Shown here piece by piece: positions 17,609 through 27,888 of a stretch of 64,000 nt of DNA; position 1 is the stretch's first letter; each line of letters opens with the position of its first letter. Under the pieces are notes generated by a model. It saw only the letters and a list, made by a program, of their open reading frames with translations, searched no databases and had not been told where the DNA came from. A program made the translations under genes and the position numbers. This stretch comes from an uncultured Pelagibacteraceae bacterium (GTDB taxonomy: Bacteria; Pseudomonadota; Alphaproteobacteria; Pelagibacterales; Pelagibacteraceae), in the NCBI GenBank assembly GCA_902583645.1, contig CACHWQ010000004.1, positions 18,085 through 82,084 of the forward strand, given 5' to 3'.

Positions 17609-18118
17609 ATGAATATTTTTTTCTTAACACTAATTATTTTTGTCCTAGTCTATTTATTGCTTAATTGGTTTGTAAAGACGTCAAGTACCAAAATTTCTAA
17701 AGGAATTAGAACTTTTACGATTATTTTATCTATAGTTCTTGCTGTGATAATGGCCTTTGCTGGAAGGTATATATTCTCTCTACCGTTTTTACTTATGATT
17801 TTGCCACTTATAAAGACCAAAGCCGGGTTAACCTTGCTTCAGTTTGTAAGAATTTGGGGGCTATTAAGATTTTTGAAAAATTCAGGAAGGTTTAATTTTA
17901 GCAACTCGGGATCTGCTGCAAACACTCAATCTATGTCTGTAGATGAAGCTTATAAAATACTAAATTTAAATCTAAAACAAAAATATTCTAGAGAAGAAGT
18001 TATGAAATCATATAAAAATATTATGAAAAAAATTCATCCAGACGTAAGTCCTGAGTTATCTAGATTAGCTGCAATAGTTAATGAGGCTAAAGAAATTGTT
18101 TTGAAAGATGTTAGTTAA
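17609..18118 (+). CDS. Membrane-anchored J-domain protein
   Basis: A 169-residue protein with hydrophobic segments at about 2-21 and 35-68 and a C-terminal J-domain. The domain has SVDEAYKILNL, REEVMKSYKNIMKKIHPD with the DnaK-stimulating HPD at 143-145, and a short helix IVNEAKEIVLKD. This layout, membrane part first and J-domain last, is like Pam18/TIM14-type proteins and their alphaproteobacterial relatives. It would recruit DnaK to the inner membrane, with an unknown client. Its 3' end overlaps the opposing GT9 gene by 8 bases. Confidence 0.86.
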   Translation: MNIFFLTLIIFVLVYLLLNWFVKTSSTKISKGIRTFTIILSIVLAVIMAFAGRYIFSLPFLLMILPLIKTKAGLTLLQFVRIWGLLRFLKNSGRFNFSNSGSAANTQSMSVDEAYKILNLNLKQKYSREEVMKSYKNIMKKIHPDVSPELSRLAAIVNEAKEIVLKDVS

Positions 18119-19076
18119 TTAATTCTTTAAATTTAAAAAATATTTTTTGTGGATCGATTTTATCTTTACCTAAAGTATTGTGCTTAACAGTTACTTCTCC
18201 ATCAGGAATTATCGGAAACATATTTGAACTATAACTCCCATATATTAAAGGAGTATCTGCCATCAAAACTATAGTTGGTATACCAATTGCAGCAGATAAA
18301 TGGCTAAAACTAGAGTCATTACAAATTGCAATATCACAATTAGCAATAATAGGAAAAGTCTGAAATAAACTCATTTTATCTAAAGATAAGCATCTAGAAT
18401 TATATTTTGAACTCAATATATCTTTCAAGATGCTTTGTTCGTCATCAGAAGTTCCTGTAGCTAAAAAAAATCTGCAAGTATATTGGTTTTCACACTTTTC
18501 CATAAATTTCAAAAATATTTTTGATGGTATCCTTTTCGTATTTCCAGACCCACCTATACCCAATATTATATTTTTTTCATTCTTTGTTATTTTAAACTTA
18601 TTTGCAGTTTCGGTAATACTTTTTTTGTCTATATCAATTATAGGTTCACTTTTTATAGTTTTACCGATTGTATCTTTAAGAAAATTTTGTGCTGCTAAAA
18701 TTATATGCTGGTTTTTTTTTTCAAATAATGGATATTGATATATCTCTTTAATATATGCTAATTTGCATATTAGTTTAAATCTCAAAGATGAATTAAAGAT
18801 AAAAACTTTTTCAAAGTTATAATTTTTTAACTGGTTTGCTAAACTGATAGATCCAAAAAAACCATCGTGCTTTCCTTTTTTATTTTTATTATTTCTGTCC
18901 AAATTTATAATCTCCCCAATAAATTTATTATCTTTTAAAATTTCTGAAGCTTTAGAGTTTTCTTTAACTAGAATGTCGATTTTTGTATTATATTTTTTAG
19001 ATATTGCTTCTACAAAGGGTAAATATATTATCATATCGCCAATACCCATTCTGTTTTGAATCGCTAGAATTTTCAT
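18111..19076 (-). CDS. Glycosyltransferase family 9 (heptosyltransferase-like)
   Basis: A 321-residue GT-B protein. The N-terminus MKILAIQNRMGIGDMIIYLP is the ADP-heptose:LPS heptosyltransferase opening, and the C-terminal donor site shows CDIAICNDSSFSHLSAAIG and IPTIVLMADTP. It probably adds a heptose or related sugar to the LPS core at the inner-membrane face. No other core-sugar gene is next to it. The neighbours on both sides are on the opposite strand, so it is transcribed alone. Confidence 0.88.
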   Translation of the reverse strand: MKILAIQNRMGIGDMIIYLPFVEAISKKYNTKIDILVKENSKASEILKDNKFIGEIINLDRNNKNKKGKHDGFFGSISLANQLKNYNFEKVFIFNSSLRFKLICKLAYIKEIYQYPLFEKKNQHIILAAQNFLKDTIGKTIKSEPIIDIDKKSITETANKFKITKNEKNIILGIGGSGNTKRIPSKIFLKFMEKCENQYTCRFFLATGTSDDEQSILKDILSSKYNSRCLSLDKMSLFQTFPIIANCDIAICNDSSFSHLSAAIGIPTIVLMADTPLIYGSYSSNMFPIIPDGEVTVKHNTLGKDKIDPQKIFFKFKELIN

Positions 19077-19123
19077 TTTTTTATCAACTTTACTAAAATT
19101 TGATTTTTATATAAGTTTTTATT

Positions 19124-20008
19124 ATGAGTAAAATTAATGGCATTTATGCGGCTTCTGTATCTGTGCTAGATAAAGAGTTAAATTTAGATATAGATAAAAC
19201 AATCAAACATTCAGAAAATTTGATTTTACAGGGATGCCATGGAGTTGTCATTTTTGGAAGCACAGGACAAGCCCAACTAATTTCTGTTGCAGAAAAAATA
19301 AAATTAATTGAGAAACTTTCAAAAAGCGAATTTAAAAATAAATTTATAATCGGCACAGGTTTTAATTCACTTAAAGAGACCATCTCTTTTCTAAATGTAT
19401 GTAAAAATTTTTATTTTGAAAATTTTCTTATAATGCCACCTGCTTACTATATTTATGAAGATAATGATGCCATTAATTTTTATTCTGAAATAATTAAAAA
19501 TCATCCATGGTGTAAAATCATTTTATATAATTTTGAAAGATTGTGTGGATATAAATTCTCAATAGAATGTATTGAGGAGCTGGTTAAAAGTTATCCAGAT
19601 CAGATCATAGGGGTTAAAGACAGTACCTATAATTTATATAAAAACTTAAAATTAAAAAACTTTTCTGTTCTACCTGGGTCAGAATTAAAATTAATAAGTG
19701 GTCTAGAGTTAGGATGTTCAGGGATAATTACTGCAACCTGTAATGTTACAGCAGAGCTATCAAGAAATGTTTATGATAATTTTGTGAATAAAATTGAACA
19801 AGTAAATAACCAAAAATTATGTAATGTAAGAGAGATATTTGATAAATATAATTTAATTTCAGGCATTCATACATTTTTATCTATCGCAGATAATTCTTAT
19901 GCGAATTTATTGCCACCACTTTCCTTGTTAAATGAAGATAGTAAAAAAAAATTACTTGATGATTTAACTAAATTAGATTTTAATTATAATTTTTTAAAAG
20001 TAGCTTAA
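19124..20008 (+). CDS. DapA/N-acetylneuraminate-lyase superfamily aldolase
   Basis: A 294-residue TIM-barrel class I aldolase. The Schiff-base Lys165 lies in IIGVKDSTYN, the catalytic Tyr135 in IILYNFERLCG, and the substrate loop is GSTGQAQLIS (45-54). In true dihydrodipicolinate synthase the segment after the Tyr reads NVPxRT. Here it is NFERLCG, so the substrate is probably not that of lysine synthesis. A pyruvate- or keto-acid-dependent lyase is likely. It sits 1 base before cfa on the same transcript. Confidence 0.85.
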   Translation: MSKINGIYAASVSVLDKELNLDIDKTIKHSENLILQGCHGVVIFGSTGQAQLISVAEKIKLIEKLSKSEFKNKFIIGTGFNSLKETISFLNVCKNFYFENFLIMPPAYYIYEDNDAINFYSEIIKNHPWCKIILYNFERLCGYKFSIECIEELVKSYPDQIIGVKDSTYNLYKNLKLKNFSVLPGSELKLISGLELGCSGIITATCNVTAELSRNVYDNFVNKIEQVNNQKLCNVREIFDKYNLISGIHTFLSIADNSYANLLPPLSLLNEDSKKKLLDDLTKLDFNYNFLKVA

Positions 20009-20009
20009 T

Positions 20010-21203
20010 ATGAAATTGGCAAAATTCTTAAATAGCTTATTTATCAAAAATGGATTTATTTTAATCGACGCAGATAATAATAAGTATAAGATTGGAAATC
20101 CTAAAAAAGAAAATCCAGTTATACTTAAACTTTTGGATAAAAGCCTGCATTCTAAATTATTTTTACATCCAGATCTTTATTTTGGTGAAGCTTATACTAA
20201 TGGATCCCTGATTATTGAAAATGGATCATTAACAGAATTTCTAGAAATTGCATTTGAAAATATCGGAAGAGGAGAGATAAATAATTATGGAATGCTAATT
20301 AATAAGCTTAGAGGATTTTATAAAACTTTAACTAGCTTTAACTTTGTAAAAAACTCTAAAAAAAATGTAGCACATCATTATGATATATCTGAAAAACTTT
20401 ACGACTTATTTTTAGATGAGAAAAGACAATATTCTTGCGCATATTTTAAAGATGAAAAAAATACTTTAGAGGAAGCCCAAAATAATAAAATTAATCACAT
20501 AATAAAAAAACTTAAATTAGAAAACGATCAAAAAGTTTTAGATATTGGAAGTGGATGGGGTACATTAGCTTTAGAGATAGCTAAAAAAACCAAATGTTCA
20601 GTTCTTGGCATAACTCTCTCAGAAAATCAGTTGCGATATAGCAAGCAGAAGGCAAAACAGATGAATCTAGAAAATCAAGTAGACTTTAGGCTCGTCGATT
20701 ATAGAAATTTAAATGAAAGGTTTGATAGAATAGTAAGTGTTGGAATGTTTGAACATGTTGGGAAAAAATTTTACAATACCTACTTTAATACAGTATCAAA
20801 ACTACTTTCTGAAAATGGAATTGCACTGATACATACCATAGGATCTATTAATCCACCACGGGATCCACAGCCATGGATTAATAAATATATTTTTCCAGGA
20901 GGCTATACACCAAGTTTAAGTGAGGTTGCTCACCCAATTGAAAAATCTGGATTAGTACTTTCCGATATTGAGGTTTTAAGAAAGCATTACGCTCACACCT
21001 TAAGGCACTGGAAAGAGCGATTTTTAAGTAAAAAAAGTAAAGTTTTAGAAATGTTTGATGAAAAATTTTTTAGGATGTGGGAATTTTATCTTGCAAGTTG
21101 TGAAATGGCTTTTAAATGGGGAGATCAGGTTGTATTTCAATTTCAATTATCCAAAAAATTAGGTTCTGTTCCAAATACAAGAGACTATATTTATCAACAA
21201 TAA
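20010..21203 (+). CDS. cfa: Cyclopropane-fatty-acyl-phospholipid synthase
   Basis: A 397-residue SAM-dependent enzyme that adds a methylene bridge to unsaturated acyl chains of membrane phospholipids. Family marks are NVAHHYDISEKLYDLFLDE (119-137), the SAM-binding VLDIGSGWG (176-184), VGMFEHVGKKFYNTY and ending blocks ALIHTIGS and HYAHTLRHWKERF. The length is normal. It directly follows the DapA-like gene and precedes the lysine-rich protein on the same strand. Confidence 0.95.
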   Translation: MKLAKFLNSLFIKNGFILIDADNNKYKIGNPKKENPVILKLLDKSLHSKLFLHPDLYFGEAYTNGSLIIENGSLTEFLEIAFENIGRGEINNYGMLINKLRGFYKTLTSFNFVKNSKKNVAHHYDISEKLYDLFLDEKRQYSCAYFKDEKNTLEEAQNNKINHIIKKLKLENDQKVLDIGSGWGTLALEIAKKTKCSVLGITLSENQLRYSKQKAKQMNLENQVDFRLVDYRNLNERFDRIVSVGMFEHVGKKFYNTYFNTVSKLLSENGIALIHTIGSINPPRDPQPWINKYIFPGGYTPSLSEVAHPIEKSGLVLSDIEVLRKHYAHTLRHWKERFLSKKSKVLEMFDEKFFRMWEFYLASCEMAFKWGDQVVFQFQLSKKLGSVPNTRDYIYQQ

Positions 21204-21229
21204 ATTGATAAATCTTTATAATTCTCTAA

Positions 21230-22387
21230 ATGAAAAAAAAGAAAAAAAAAAATAAAAAAACTAAAAAAAATCCTAAATTCAAAAAAATTAAAAAACTTCC
21301 AGCTAGCTCGAAAAATCAAAAAAAAATTAAAAAAAGAAAAAAAGTTTCAAAAAAAAAAGTTAAAGTTAATAAAAATATCAAAGAAAATAAAATTCTCTTA
21401 AAATTAATACGATTTCAAAGCTCTTTGAAGCCAGACATAAAAATAAGCTTTAATCCCTTTATAACCATCGACAACTTCCTACAAAAATTCTTTACAAAAA
21501 TCTCAGATACCATAAGCGAATATAAAGTATTGCAAAAGGATGAATCGAGAAGAAAAAAGATTGAAGAGATGGAAAGAATCGAGAAAGAGAAAATAGATAA
21601 AAAATTAAGACTAGAAGAACAAAAAAGAGCTAATTTAAAACTAAAAGAACAATTATTGAAAGATGAAATAAAATTTGAGAAAGCGAGAGCTAAAGACATA
21701 AAATCATTTTTAAGAAAAGAACAAGCAATCATAAGACAAGAACAAGCCGAAAAGCAGAGAAAATTTCTTGAACAGCTTAAATTAGAAAAACAAATTGAAA
21801 AATTTAGAATAAGAGAAATAAAAGAATTAGAACAATTAGAAAAAATCTCGCTAAAAGAAAAAAGAGAAGATTATGCTGGGCTACAGGAGAGAATAGATAA
21901 ATTAAGAGAAAAATATAGAATTATTAGAGATCAAAAAATTCGAGAAAGAGTAGAGGCCCTAGGAGTAAAAATACAAGGTGACGAAGATAGGGAAACATTA
22001 CTTCGAAAGGAAAAAGACTATACTTTAGCAAGACAAAAAATTGAGTTTGCATTAGAAAGTTTTTATAGAAGCGCAAGTAGTTTAGTATTCCAGCTTAATA
22101 AAAGACATATTACTAGGCAAATGTCTATCTTAAGATGTATAGACCGAAGATTTGAAACAGGGGAGATCTTTATAAAATGGGATGAAAATGAAGATGATAA
22201 CTGGCTAATATTAATTTATATAAAAAATAATTCTCCAGATGAGGGAATAATAATAGAGGATAAAACTAATACAGAAAAAAATTTGTCTTATGATTATAAA
22301 ACTACGGAAATTTTTAAAGCCTCAGATCAAATGGTAGATTCTTTAACACAATTAATTGCTAGGGTAAGAAAAAAAAAAGAAAATTAA
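21230..22387 (+). CDS. Lysine-rich coiled-coil protein of unknown function
   Basis: A 385-residue protein with three visible parts. Residues 1-50 are about half lysine (27 of 50 by count), in runs broken by Pro, Ser and Asn, much like a histone H1-type tail. Residues about 90-280 are charged helix rich in Glu, Lys, Arg and Gln with leucines at heptad-like spacing, so a long coiled coil is likely. The last 110 residues look globular: SASSLVFQLNKRHITRQMSI, IKWDENEDDNWLILIYIKNN and SDQMVDSLTQLIARV. No signal peptide. I recognise no family. Binding to DNA, RNA or anionic lipid is plausible for the tail but unproven. The real start could be any early Met, but only the first is available. Confidence 0.7.
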   Translation: MKKKKKKNKKTKKNPKFKKIKKLPASSKNQKKIKKRKKVSKKKVKVNKNIKENKILLKLIRFQSSLKPDIKISFNPFITIDNFLQKFFTKISDTISEYKVLQKDESRRKKIEEMERIEKEKIDKKLRLEEQKRANLKLKEQLLKDEIKFEKARAKDIKSFLRKEQAIIRQEQAEKQRKFLEQLKLEKQIEKFRIREIKELEQLEKISLKEKREDYAGLQERIDKLREKYRIIRDQKIRERVEALGVKIQGDEDRETLLRKEKDYTLARQKIEFALESFYRSASSLVFQLNKRHITRQMSILRCIDRRFETGEIFIKWDENEDDNWLILIYIKNNSPDEGIIIEDKTNTEKNLSYDYKTTEIFKASDQMVDSLTQLIARVRKKKEN

Positions 22388-22391
22388 TTTT

Positions 22392-23072
22392 TTAATTATA
22401 GTTTTTTAATTTATATTCCCAGCTACCCATTCTTTCATATTTAATTTTTAAAATTATATTGGTAGTAGGATCTATCCATATAAGAAAATCAAGCTTTTTA
22501 TCCTCAGCGATGTTTTGATTTTTGGATTTTATACTAAATTTATTTGTATTTATTTTTCTACCTAGAATTTCCAATACTTCATCACCTATATATTTTACTT
22601 TTTGTTTTTTTACACTTCCTGATAAAGGACTTATTTGTGTATCAGTTTGTAAAATTTGATAGTTCCACCAATTTCCTATGACATTATCTAGAGTAGCATT
22701 TCCTTTATATGACGAACCATCTATTAAATATTTAGTTTCATCGTCTGAAAGTTTTAATTTTACATACTTAATTTTTTTGTTTTGAAAAGTTTCAGATTCA
22801 AATGAGACTAACTTATTATTTTTATAAATTTCAGTTCCCAAGCTGTCAATTTTAAATAAATTTACACCTAAAATATCTACTTTAAATTTTGTATTATTTT
22901 CAACTTTTAAAAAATCATTTTTTTTTGAGAATTTATAATTTGAAAAACCAATCACCTCGCCATTTCTTAACACCTGCATCTCGATAAACTGTAAATTTAT
23001 AAGTTCTTTAGAAATACAGGTTTTAAATATACTAACTGTCGAAATTATAACGGTAATGAATATTTTTTTCAT
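22392..23072 (-). CDS. DUF6134-like secreted protein
   Basis: A 226-residue protein from the start MKKIFITVIISTVSIF, which gives a signal peptide. A longer reading to 23126 adds residues before the signal and is less likely. The body is all-beta in appearance: FIEMQVLRNGEVIGFSNYKF, VDILGVNLFKIDSLGTEIYK, VIGNWWNYQIL and FLIWIDPTTNIILKIKYERM. This is the pattern of DUF6134 periplasmic proteins, whose function is unknown. It converges on the lysine-rich gene with a 4-base gap. Confidence 0.7.
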   Translation of the reverse strand: MKKIFITVIISTVSIFKTCISKELINLQFIEMQVLRNGEVIGFSNYKFSKKNDFLKVENNTKFKVDILGVNLFKIDSLGTEIYKNNKLVSFESETFQNKKIKYVKLKLSDDETKYLIDGSSYKGNATLDNVIGNWWNYQILQTDTQISPLSGSVKKQKVKYIGDEVLEILGRKINTNKFSIKSKNQNIAEDKKLDFLIWIDPTTNIILKIKYERMGSWEYKLKNYN

Positions 23073-23171
23073 AAATATAAGTTTATAGATTTTTTTAATT
23101 ACTAAAATAAGATTATTGATTTGCAAATTATTTTTTATTAGGATTTATTAGGTTTTATAACTAAGTAAATA

Positions 23172-23819
23172 ATGTTTCTAAAAATTAAAAATATCCCTAG
23201 AGTTTCATGGAGTTCTGAAAAGGCTCTTAATTTAAAACCAAGACTATCAACTTTTTTCTTTTTATGTTTTGGATTAAGTTTATTTGGTATAGGCGAAGGT
23301 TTATTGCTTGTATCTTATACAGGCGCTTCCCCTTGGAGTGTATTAGCGCAAGGCATTTCTTTAAAAGTAAATCTTTCAATTGGAATTATAACTTTTTTTA
23401 TTAGTATTTTTGTAATTTCTCTTTGGGTTTTTTTGAGTCAAAAGCCGGGGATTGGAACAATACTAAATGCAGTAATTATAGCTGCAATGATAGATTTTTG
23501 TTTAAAATACGTTTCTACTCCAGAAAGTTTTATTTTAAAAATGATCTTGGCAGTATTAGCTGTTCTACTAGTGGGAATAGGAAGCGGTATTTATCTTGTA
23601 GCAAATTTGGGTCCTGGGCCTAGAGATGGTTTAATGACTGGATTACAAAAAAAAACAAATTTGCCTATTGCAGCAGTAAGAGCGTTTTTAGAAATAACAG
23701 TAGTTAGTATTGGTTGGTATCTAGGGGGAACTGTTGGTATAGGGACTATACTTTTTGCCTTTGGTATTGGGCCAGCAGTGGCACTTGGCTTGTTTATTGT
23801 TGGTAGAATTTTTAGTTAA
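23172..23819 (+). CDS. YczE/YitT-like integral membrane protein
   Basis: A 215-residue protein with about five to six hydrophobic helices. Conserved-looking blocks are SYTGASPWSVLAQGI, KPGIGTILNAVIIA, YLVANLGPGPRDGLMTGL and GTVGIGTILFAFGIGPAVA, all typical of the YczE/YitT family of membrane proteins. No transport substrate or reaction is established for the family. It is followed by the PsiE gene 43 bases later on the same strand. Confidence 0.85.
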   Translation: MFLKIKNIPRVSWSSEKALNLKPRLSTFFFLCFGLSLFGIGEGLLLVSYTGASPWSVLAQGISLKVNLSIGIITFFISIFVISLWVFLSQKPGIGTILNAVIIAAMIDFCLKYVSTPESFILKMILAVLAVLLVGIGSGIYLVANLGPGPRDGLMTGLQKKTNLPIAAVRAFLEITVVSIGWYLGGTVGIGTILFAFGIGPAVALGLFIVGRIFS

Positions 23820-23862
23820 TTTCTAGTATTTTGTAAATCGAATCAGTTAACTTAAAAATAAT

Positions 23863-24246
23863 ATGAAAGATTTAGTAAAATATTTACAACTTGGTCTGCT
23901 TGGAATAATTTTAGTTAGCACTATCATTGCTGTTATTTTAGAGATTAAATTAATGTTTATAAATACTTCAGTAACTCTTGCTGATTTACTTTTAATGTTT
24001 CTATATTTGGAGGTGTTGGCAATGGTCAGAGTATTTTGGGACCAACAATCAATAAGTATCACTTTACCACTTTTAATTGCAATTACTGCTCTTTCACGAT
24101 TTATAATTTTGCAAGGAAAAGAAATGGATCCCTCGGCGTTAGTTTATGAAGCTGTAGCTATAGTTTTAATTGCTGGTGCAATTGTTATCCTAAGATTAAG
24201 ACATAGTGATAAATTAGGAATATCAAAAAAAAAGAGAAGTAAATAA
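23863..24246 (+). CDS. psiE: PsiE-family (phosphate-starvation-inducible) membrane protein
   Basis: A 127-residue protein with four hydrophobic helices. The block LLLMFLYLEVLAMVRVFWDQ and the following ISITLPLLIAITALSRFI match the PsiE family, and EAVAIVLIAGAIVILRLRH ends the fold. The family is named from phosphate-starvation induction in E. coli, and its molecular role is unknown. I see no obvious PhoB box in the short upstream gap. The 226 bases after it hold only the duplicated groEL tail and terminator. Confidence 0.85.
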   Translation: MKDLVKYLQLGLLGIILVSTIIAVILEIKLMFINTSVTLADLLLMFLYLEVLAMVRVFWDQQSISITLPLLIAITALSRFIILQGKEMDPSALVYEAVAIVLIAGAIVILRLRHSDKLGISKKKRSK

Positions 24247-24374
24247 ATAGAATTTTCAACAAATTGGTGATTTATACAACTTATTAAGAAGTGTATGATT
24301 CAGAATGTGGTTTGTTAGAATTAGACTACATAAATTTGTTAGATTAACTTTTCATCCACCATGAAGAGAATTGG

Positions 24375-24406
24375 AAAAAAAAGGGCAGTTAAAAACCGCC
24401 CTTTTG
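24375..24406 (-). terminator. Intrinsic terminator after the DUF805 gene
   Basis: Stem AAGGGC (24381-24386) with GCCCTT (24398-24403), one A-C mismatch, then an inner GTT/AAC pair. On the minus strand it is followed by eight T. It is the diverged copy of the groEL terminator at 24929-24960. Confidence 0.75.
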
Positions 24407-24453
24407 AATTTTTGTTTGAGTTTAATGGGGATTACATGTGCATTCCACCCATT
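24375..24453. repeat. Duplicated copy of the groEL 3' tail and terminator
   Basis: This stretch is a second copy of 24929-25008. From the G at 24406, 44 of 48 bases match the other copy by eye, and the upstream hairpin matches with small loop changes. On the minus strand it still encodes a remnant GroEL-like tail, MGGMHM and a stop codon, which nothing now uses. It lies just downstream of the DUF805 stop codon. Confidence 0.85.
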
Positions 24454-24473
24454 TATTATAATATCTAAATTAA

Positions 24474-24839
24474 TTATTTTTTAAGTTTAATTGGTTTGCC
24501 GTGAGAGTTATTTTTTTTTGTTCCTTCAGTTGCCATCCAAATTATTAATGGAATTATACCTACAATTGTTAATGATATTAATTGCCACCAACCAGATTTA
24601 TTAACGTCATGAAGACGTCTTGCTCCAACAGCAATCGAAGGTATGAAGACGACAGCGTAAGCAATCCAATACATTACACCACTTCCACTTGTATCACCTG
24701 TTGCGGCATCCCAAACTGTACCTACAAATTGTAAAATGAAACCAAACAGAAAAAACCACCAACATTCTGATCTACTTGCTCTTCCATTAAAGTTTGCATA
24801 GTTTGAGAAACAATAAGCAATAGATTGACCAAAATTCAT
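24474..24839 (-). CDS. DUF805 membrane protein
   Basis: A 121-residue protein with four hydrophobic segments. The N-terminal YCFSNYANFNGRASRSECWW, the central IPSIAVGARRLHDVNKSGWW and the ending TEGTKKNNSHG are the DUF805 signature regions. I start it at ATG 24839, preceded by a TAAGG ribosome-binding site; a TTG at 24845 is less likely. Family function is unknown. It lies between two copies of the groEL tail and terminator, so it was probably inserted or duplicated into this position. Confidence 0.9.
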   Translation of the reverse strand: MNFGQSIAYCFSNYANFNGRASRSECWWFFLFGFILQFVGTVWDAATGDTSGSGVMYWIAYAVVFIPSIAVGARRLHDVNKSGWWQLISLTIVGIIPLIIWMATEGTKKNNSHGKPIKLKK

Positions 24840-24928
24840 AATCAAACCTTATTAATTAATCTCTAATAAGTCAAAATTAATTTCATTACAGAATTTTTAA
24901 AAGTTCATTGCAGATTTTTGTTTCGGGT

Positions 24929-26657
<1,729 letters not shown>

Positions 26658-26951
26658 TTATTTTCCTGTTGAAATACCCATAATGTCTGACTCTTTCATT
26701 ATGTTGTATTCTTTACCATCAATTTTGACTTCAGTTCCAGACCATTTGCCAAAAAGAACTTTATCACCAACTTTCACATCCATTGGTATTATTTTCCCGT
26801 CCTCAGTTTTTGCTCCACCACCAACAGCTACAACTTTTCCTTCTTGTGGCTTTTCTTGAGCTGTATCAGGTATTATTATTCCTCCCGCAGTTTTTTCACT
26901 ACTATCAAGGACTTCAATTAGCACCCTGTCGTGCAAAGGTTTAAATTTCAT
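26658..26951 (-). CDS. groES: Co-chaperonin GroES (Hsp10)
   Basis: A 97-residue lid protein for GroEL. It begins [18 protein letters not shown] with the mobile loop [20 protein letters not shown], and ends [13 protein letters not shown] start it at 26951, because TAGGAG lies just upstream and the conserved KPLHDRV opening begins there. A longer reading to 27014 adds 21 non-family residues. A promoter with CTTGAAA lies at 26976-27005. Confidence 0.98.
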   Translation of the reverse strand: MKFKPLHDRVLIEVLDSSEKTAGGIIIPDTAQEKPQEGKVVAVGGGAKTEDGKIIPMDVKVGDKVLFGKWSGTEVKIDGKEYNIMKESDIMGISTGK

Positions 26952-26975
26952 AAAAACTCCTATAAATATGAGGTT

Positions 26976-27005
26976 CATATAAAGATGGTCAGCAATTATT
27001 TCAAG
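26976..27005 (-). promoter_or_regulatory. Putative heat-shock promoter of groES-groEL
   Basis: On the minus strand, CTTGAAA (complement of 26999-27005) is followed by a spacer and TATATG (complement of 26976-26981), exactly 17 bases from TTGAAA. It can be read as a sigma-70-like pair or as a sigma-32-like one, with CCATCTT 10 bases after CTTGAAA. The same CTTGAAA stands before hsp20. Confidence 0.6.
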
Positions 27006-27071
27006 ATATCTCAAAGAAATTTAAACCCAAAAAACCAAGAAATATTGATTTTTTTGAGTTATATCTCATAA

Positions 27072-27888
27072 ATGTCGAAAAATTTAGATGAATTAGGGCT
27101 TAAGTCCATAGCAGATGATTACGATATATTCTTTATTGATATATGGGGAGTTATTCATAATGGCATAGATCTTTACCAAACTTCAGTTGAGGTATTAAGT
27201 CAAATAGAGAAGCTTAATAAGAGGTATGTTTTACTCACTAACGCTCCAAGGCCAAATAAAACTGTAATAGAGTTTTTAAAAAAATTGGGACTGGATGAGG
27301 ACAAATGTAAGCAAGTCTATACGTCTGGCGAGTCTGCACTTAAATATTTAGAAAAAAATTTAAAAACAAATAAGTTTTTTCATATTGGACCCCCCCGGGA
27401 TTTTGATCTTTTTAAACTTTTTGAAAAAAATAAAATAAATAGTCTAGAAAAATCTGATTTCATATTATGTACAGGTTTGTTTGAGGATTATGAAAGTGAT
27501 TTAAATTATTATAAAGATTTACTTAAAAAATTTTGATGATAAAAAAATGATATGTACAAATCCAGATTTAATCGTAGATAAAGGTGATAGAAGAGAATAT
27601 TGTGCAGGATCAGTTGCAAAGATATTTGAAGACCTCGGAGGTAAGGTAAAGTATTTTGGCAAACCTTATCCACCAGTTTATCAACAATCGATTAATATCC
27701 AGGGTCAAAAAGTATTATGCATCGGAGACAATCTAAATACTGATATTAGAGGGGCTAATATTCAAAATTTTGACTCCATGTTAATATCTTCAGGTATACA
27801 TAAAAAAGAGATAAAAAAAAATATAGAAAATATAGAAAATAAATACAAGGTGAAGATTGATTATTATCAATCATTTTTAAAATGGTAA
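27072..27888 (+). pseudogene. HAD class IIA hydrolase, frameshifted (possibly programmed)
   Basis: Two reading frames together make one HAD-IIA hydrolase (TIGR01459-like) of about 271 residues. The first (27072-27536) has the nucleophile motif FFIDIWGVIHNG and YVLLTNAPRPN, ending LLKKF and stop TGA at 27534-27536. The second (27547-27888, frame +1) has MICTNPDLIVDKGDRREYC, KYFGKPYPPVY and the acidic motif CIGDNLNTDIRGA. They join if one base is lost in A6T4 at 27525-27534. The site reads AAA TTT TGA T, the same layout as the prfB +1 shift (a slip from CUU to UUU before UGA). No SD-like block lies just upstream. A plain sequencing or assembly error is as likely. The end overlaps ribF by 7 bases. 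Confidence 0.8.

Noticed and set aside
21233..21380. Lysine-rich start of the 385-residue protein as a low-complexity artefact
   Set aside because: The frame continues without break into a long coiled coil and a structured end, so the tail is kept as part of a real gene.
24247..24374. Possible RNA gene in the gap after psiE
   Set aside because: I could fold no cloverleaf or conserved riboswitch pattern from it. Only the groEL-tail copy that follows is recognisable.
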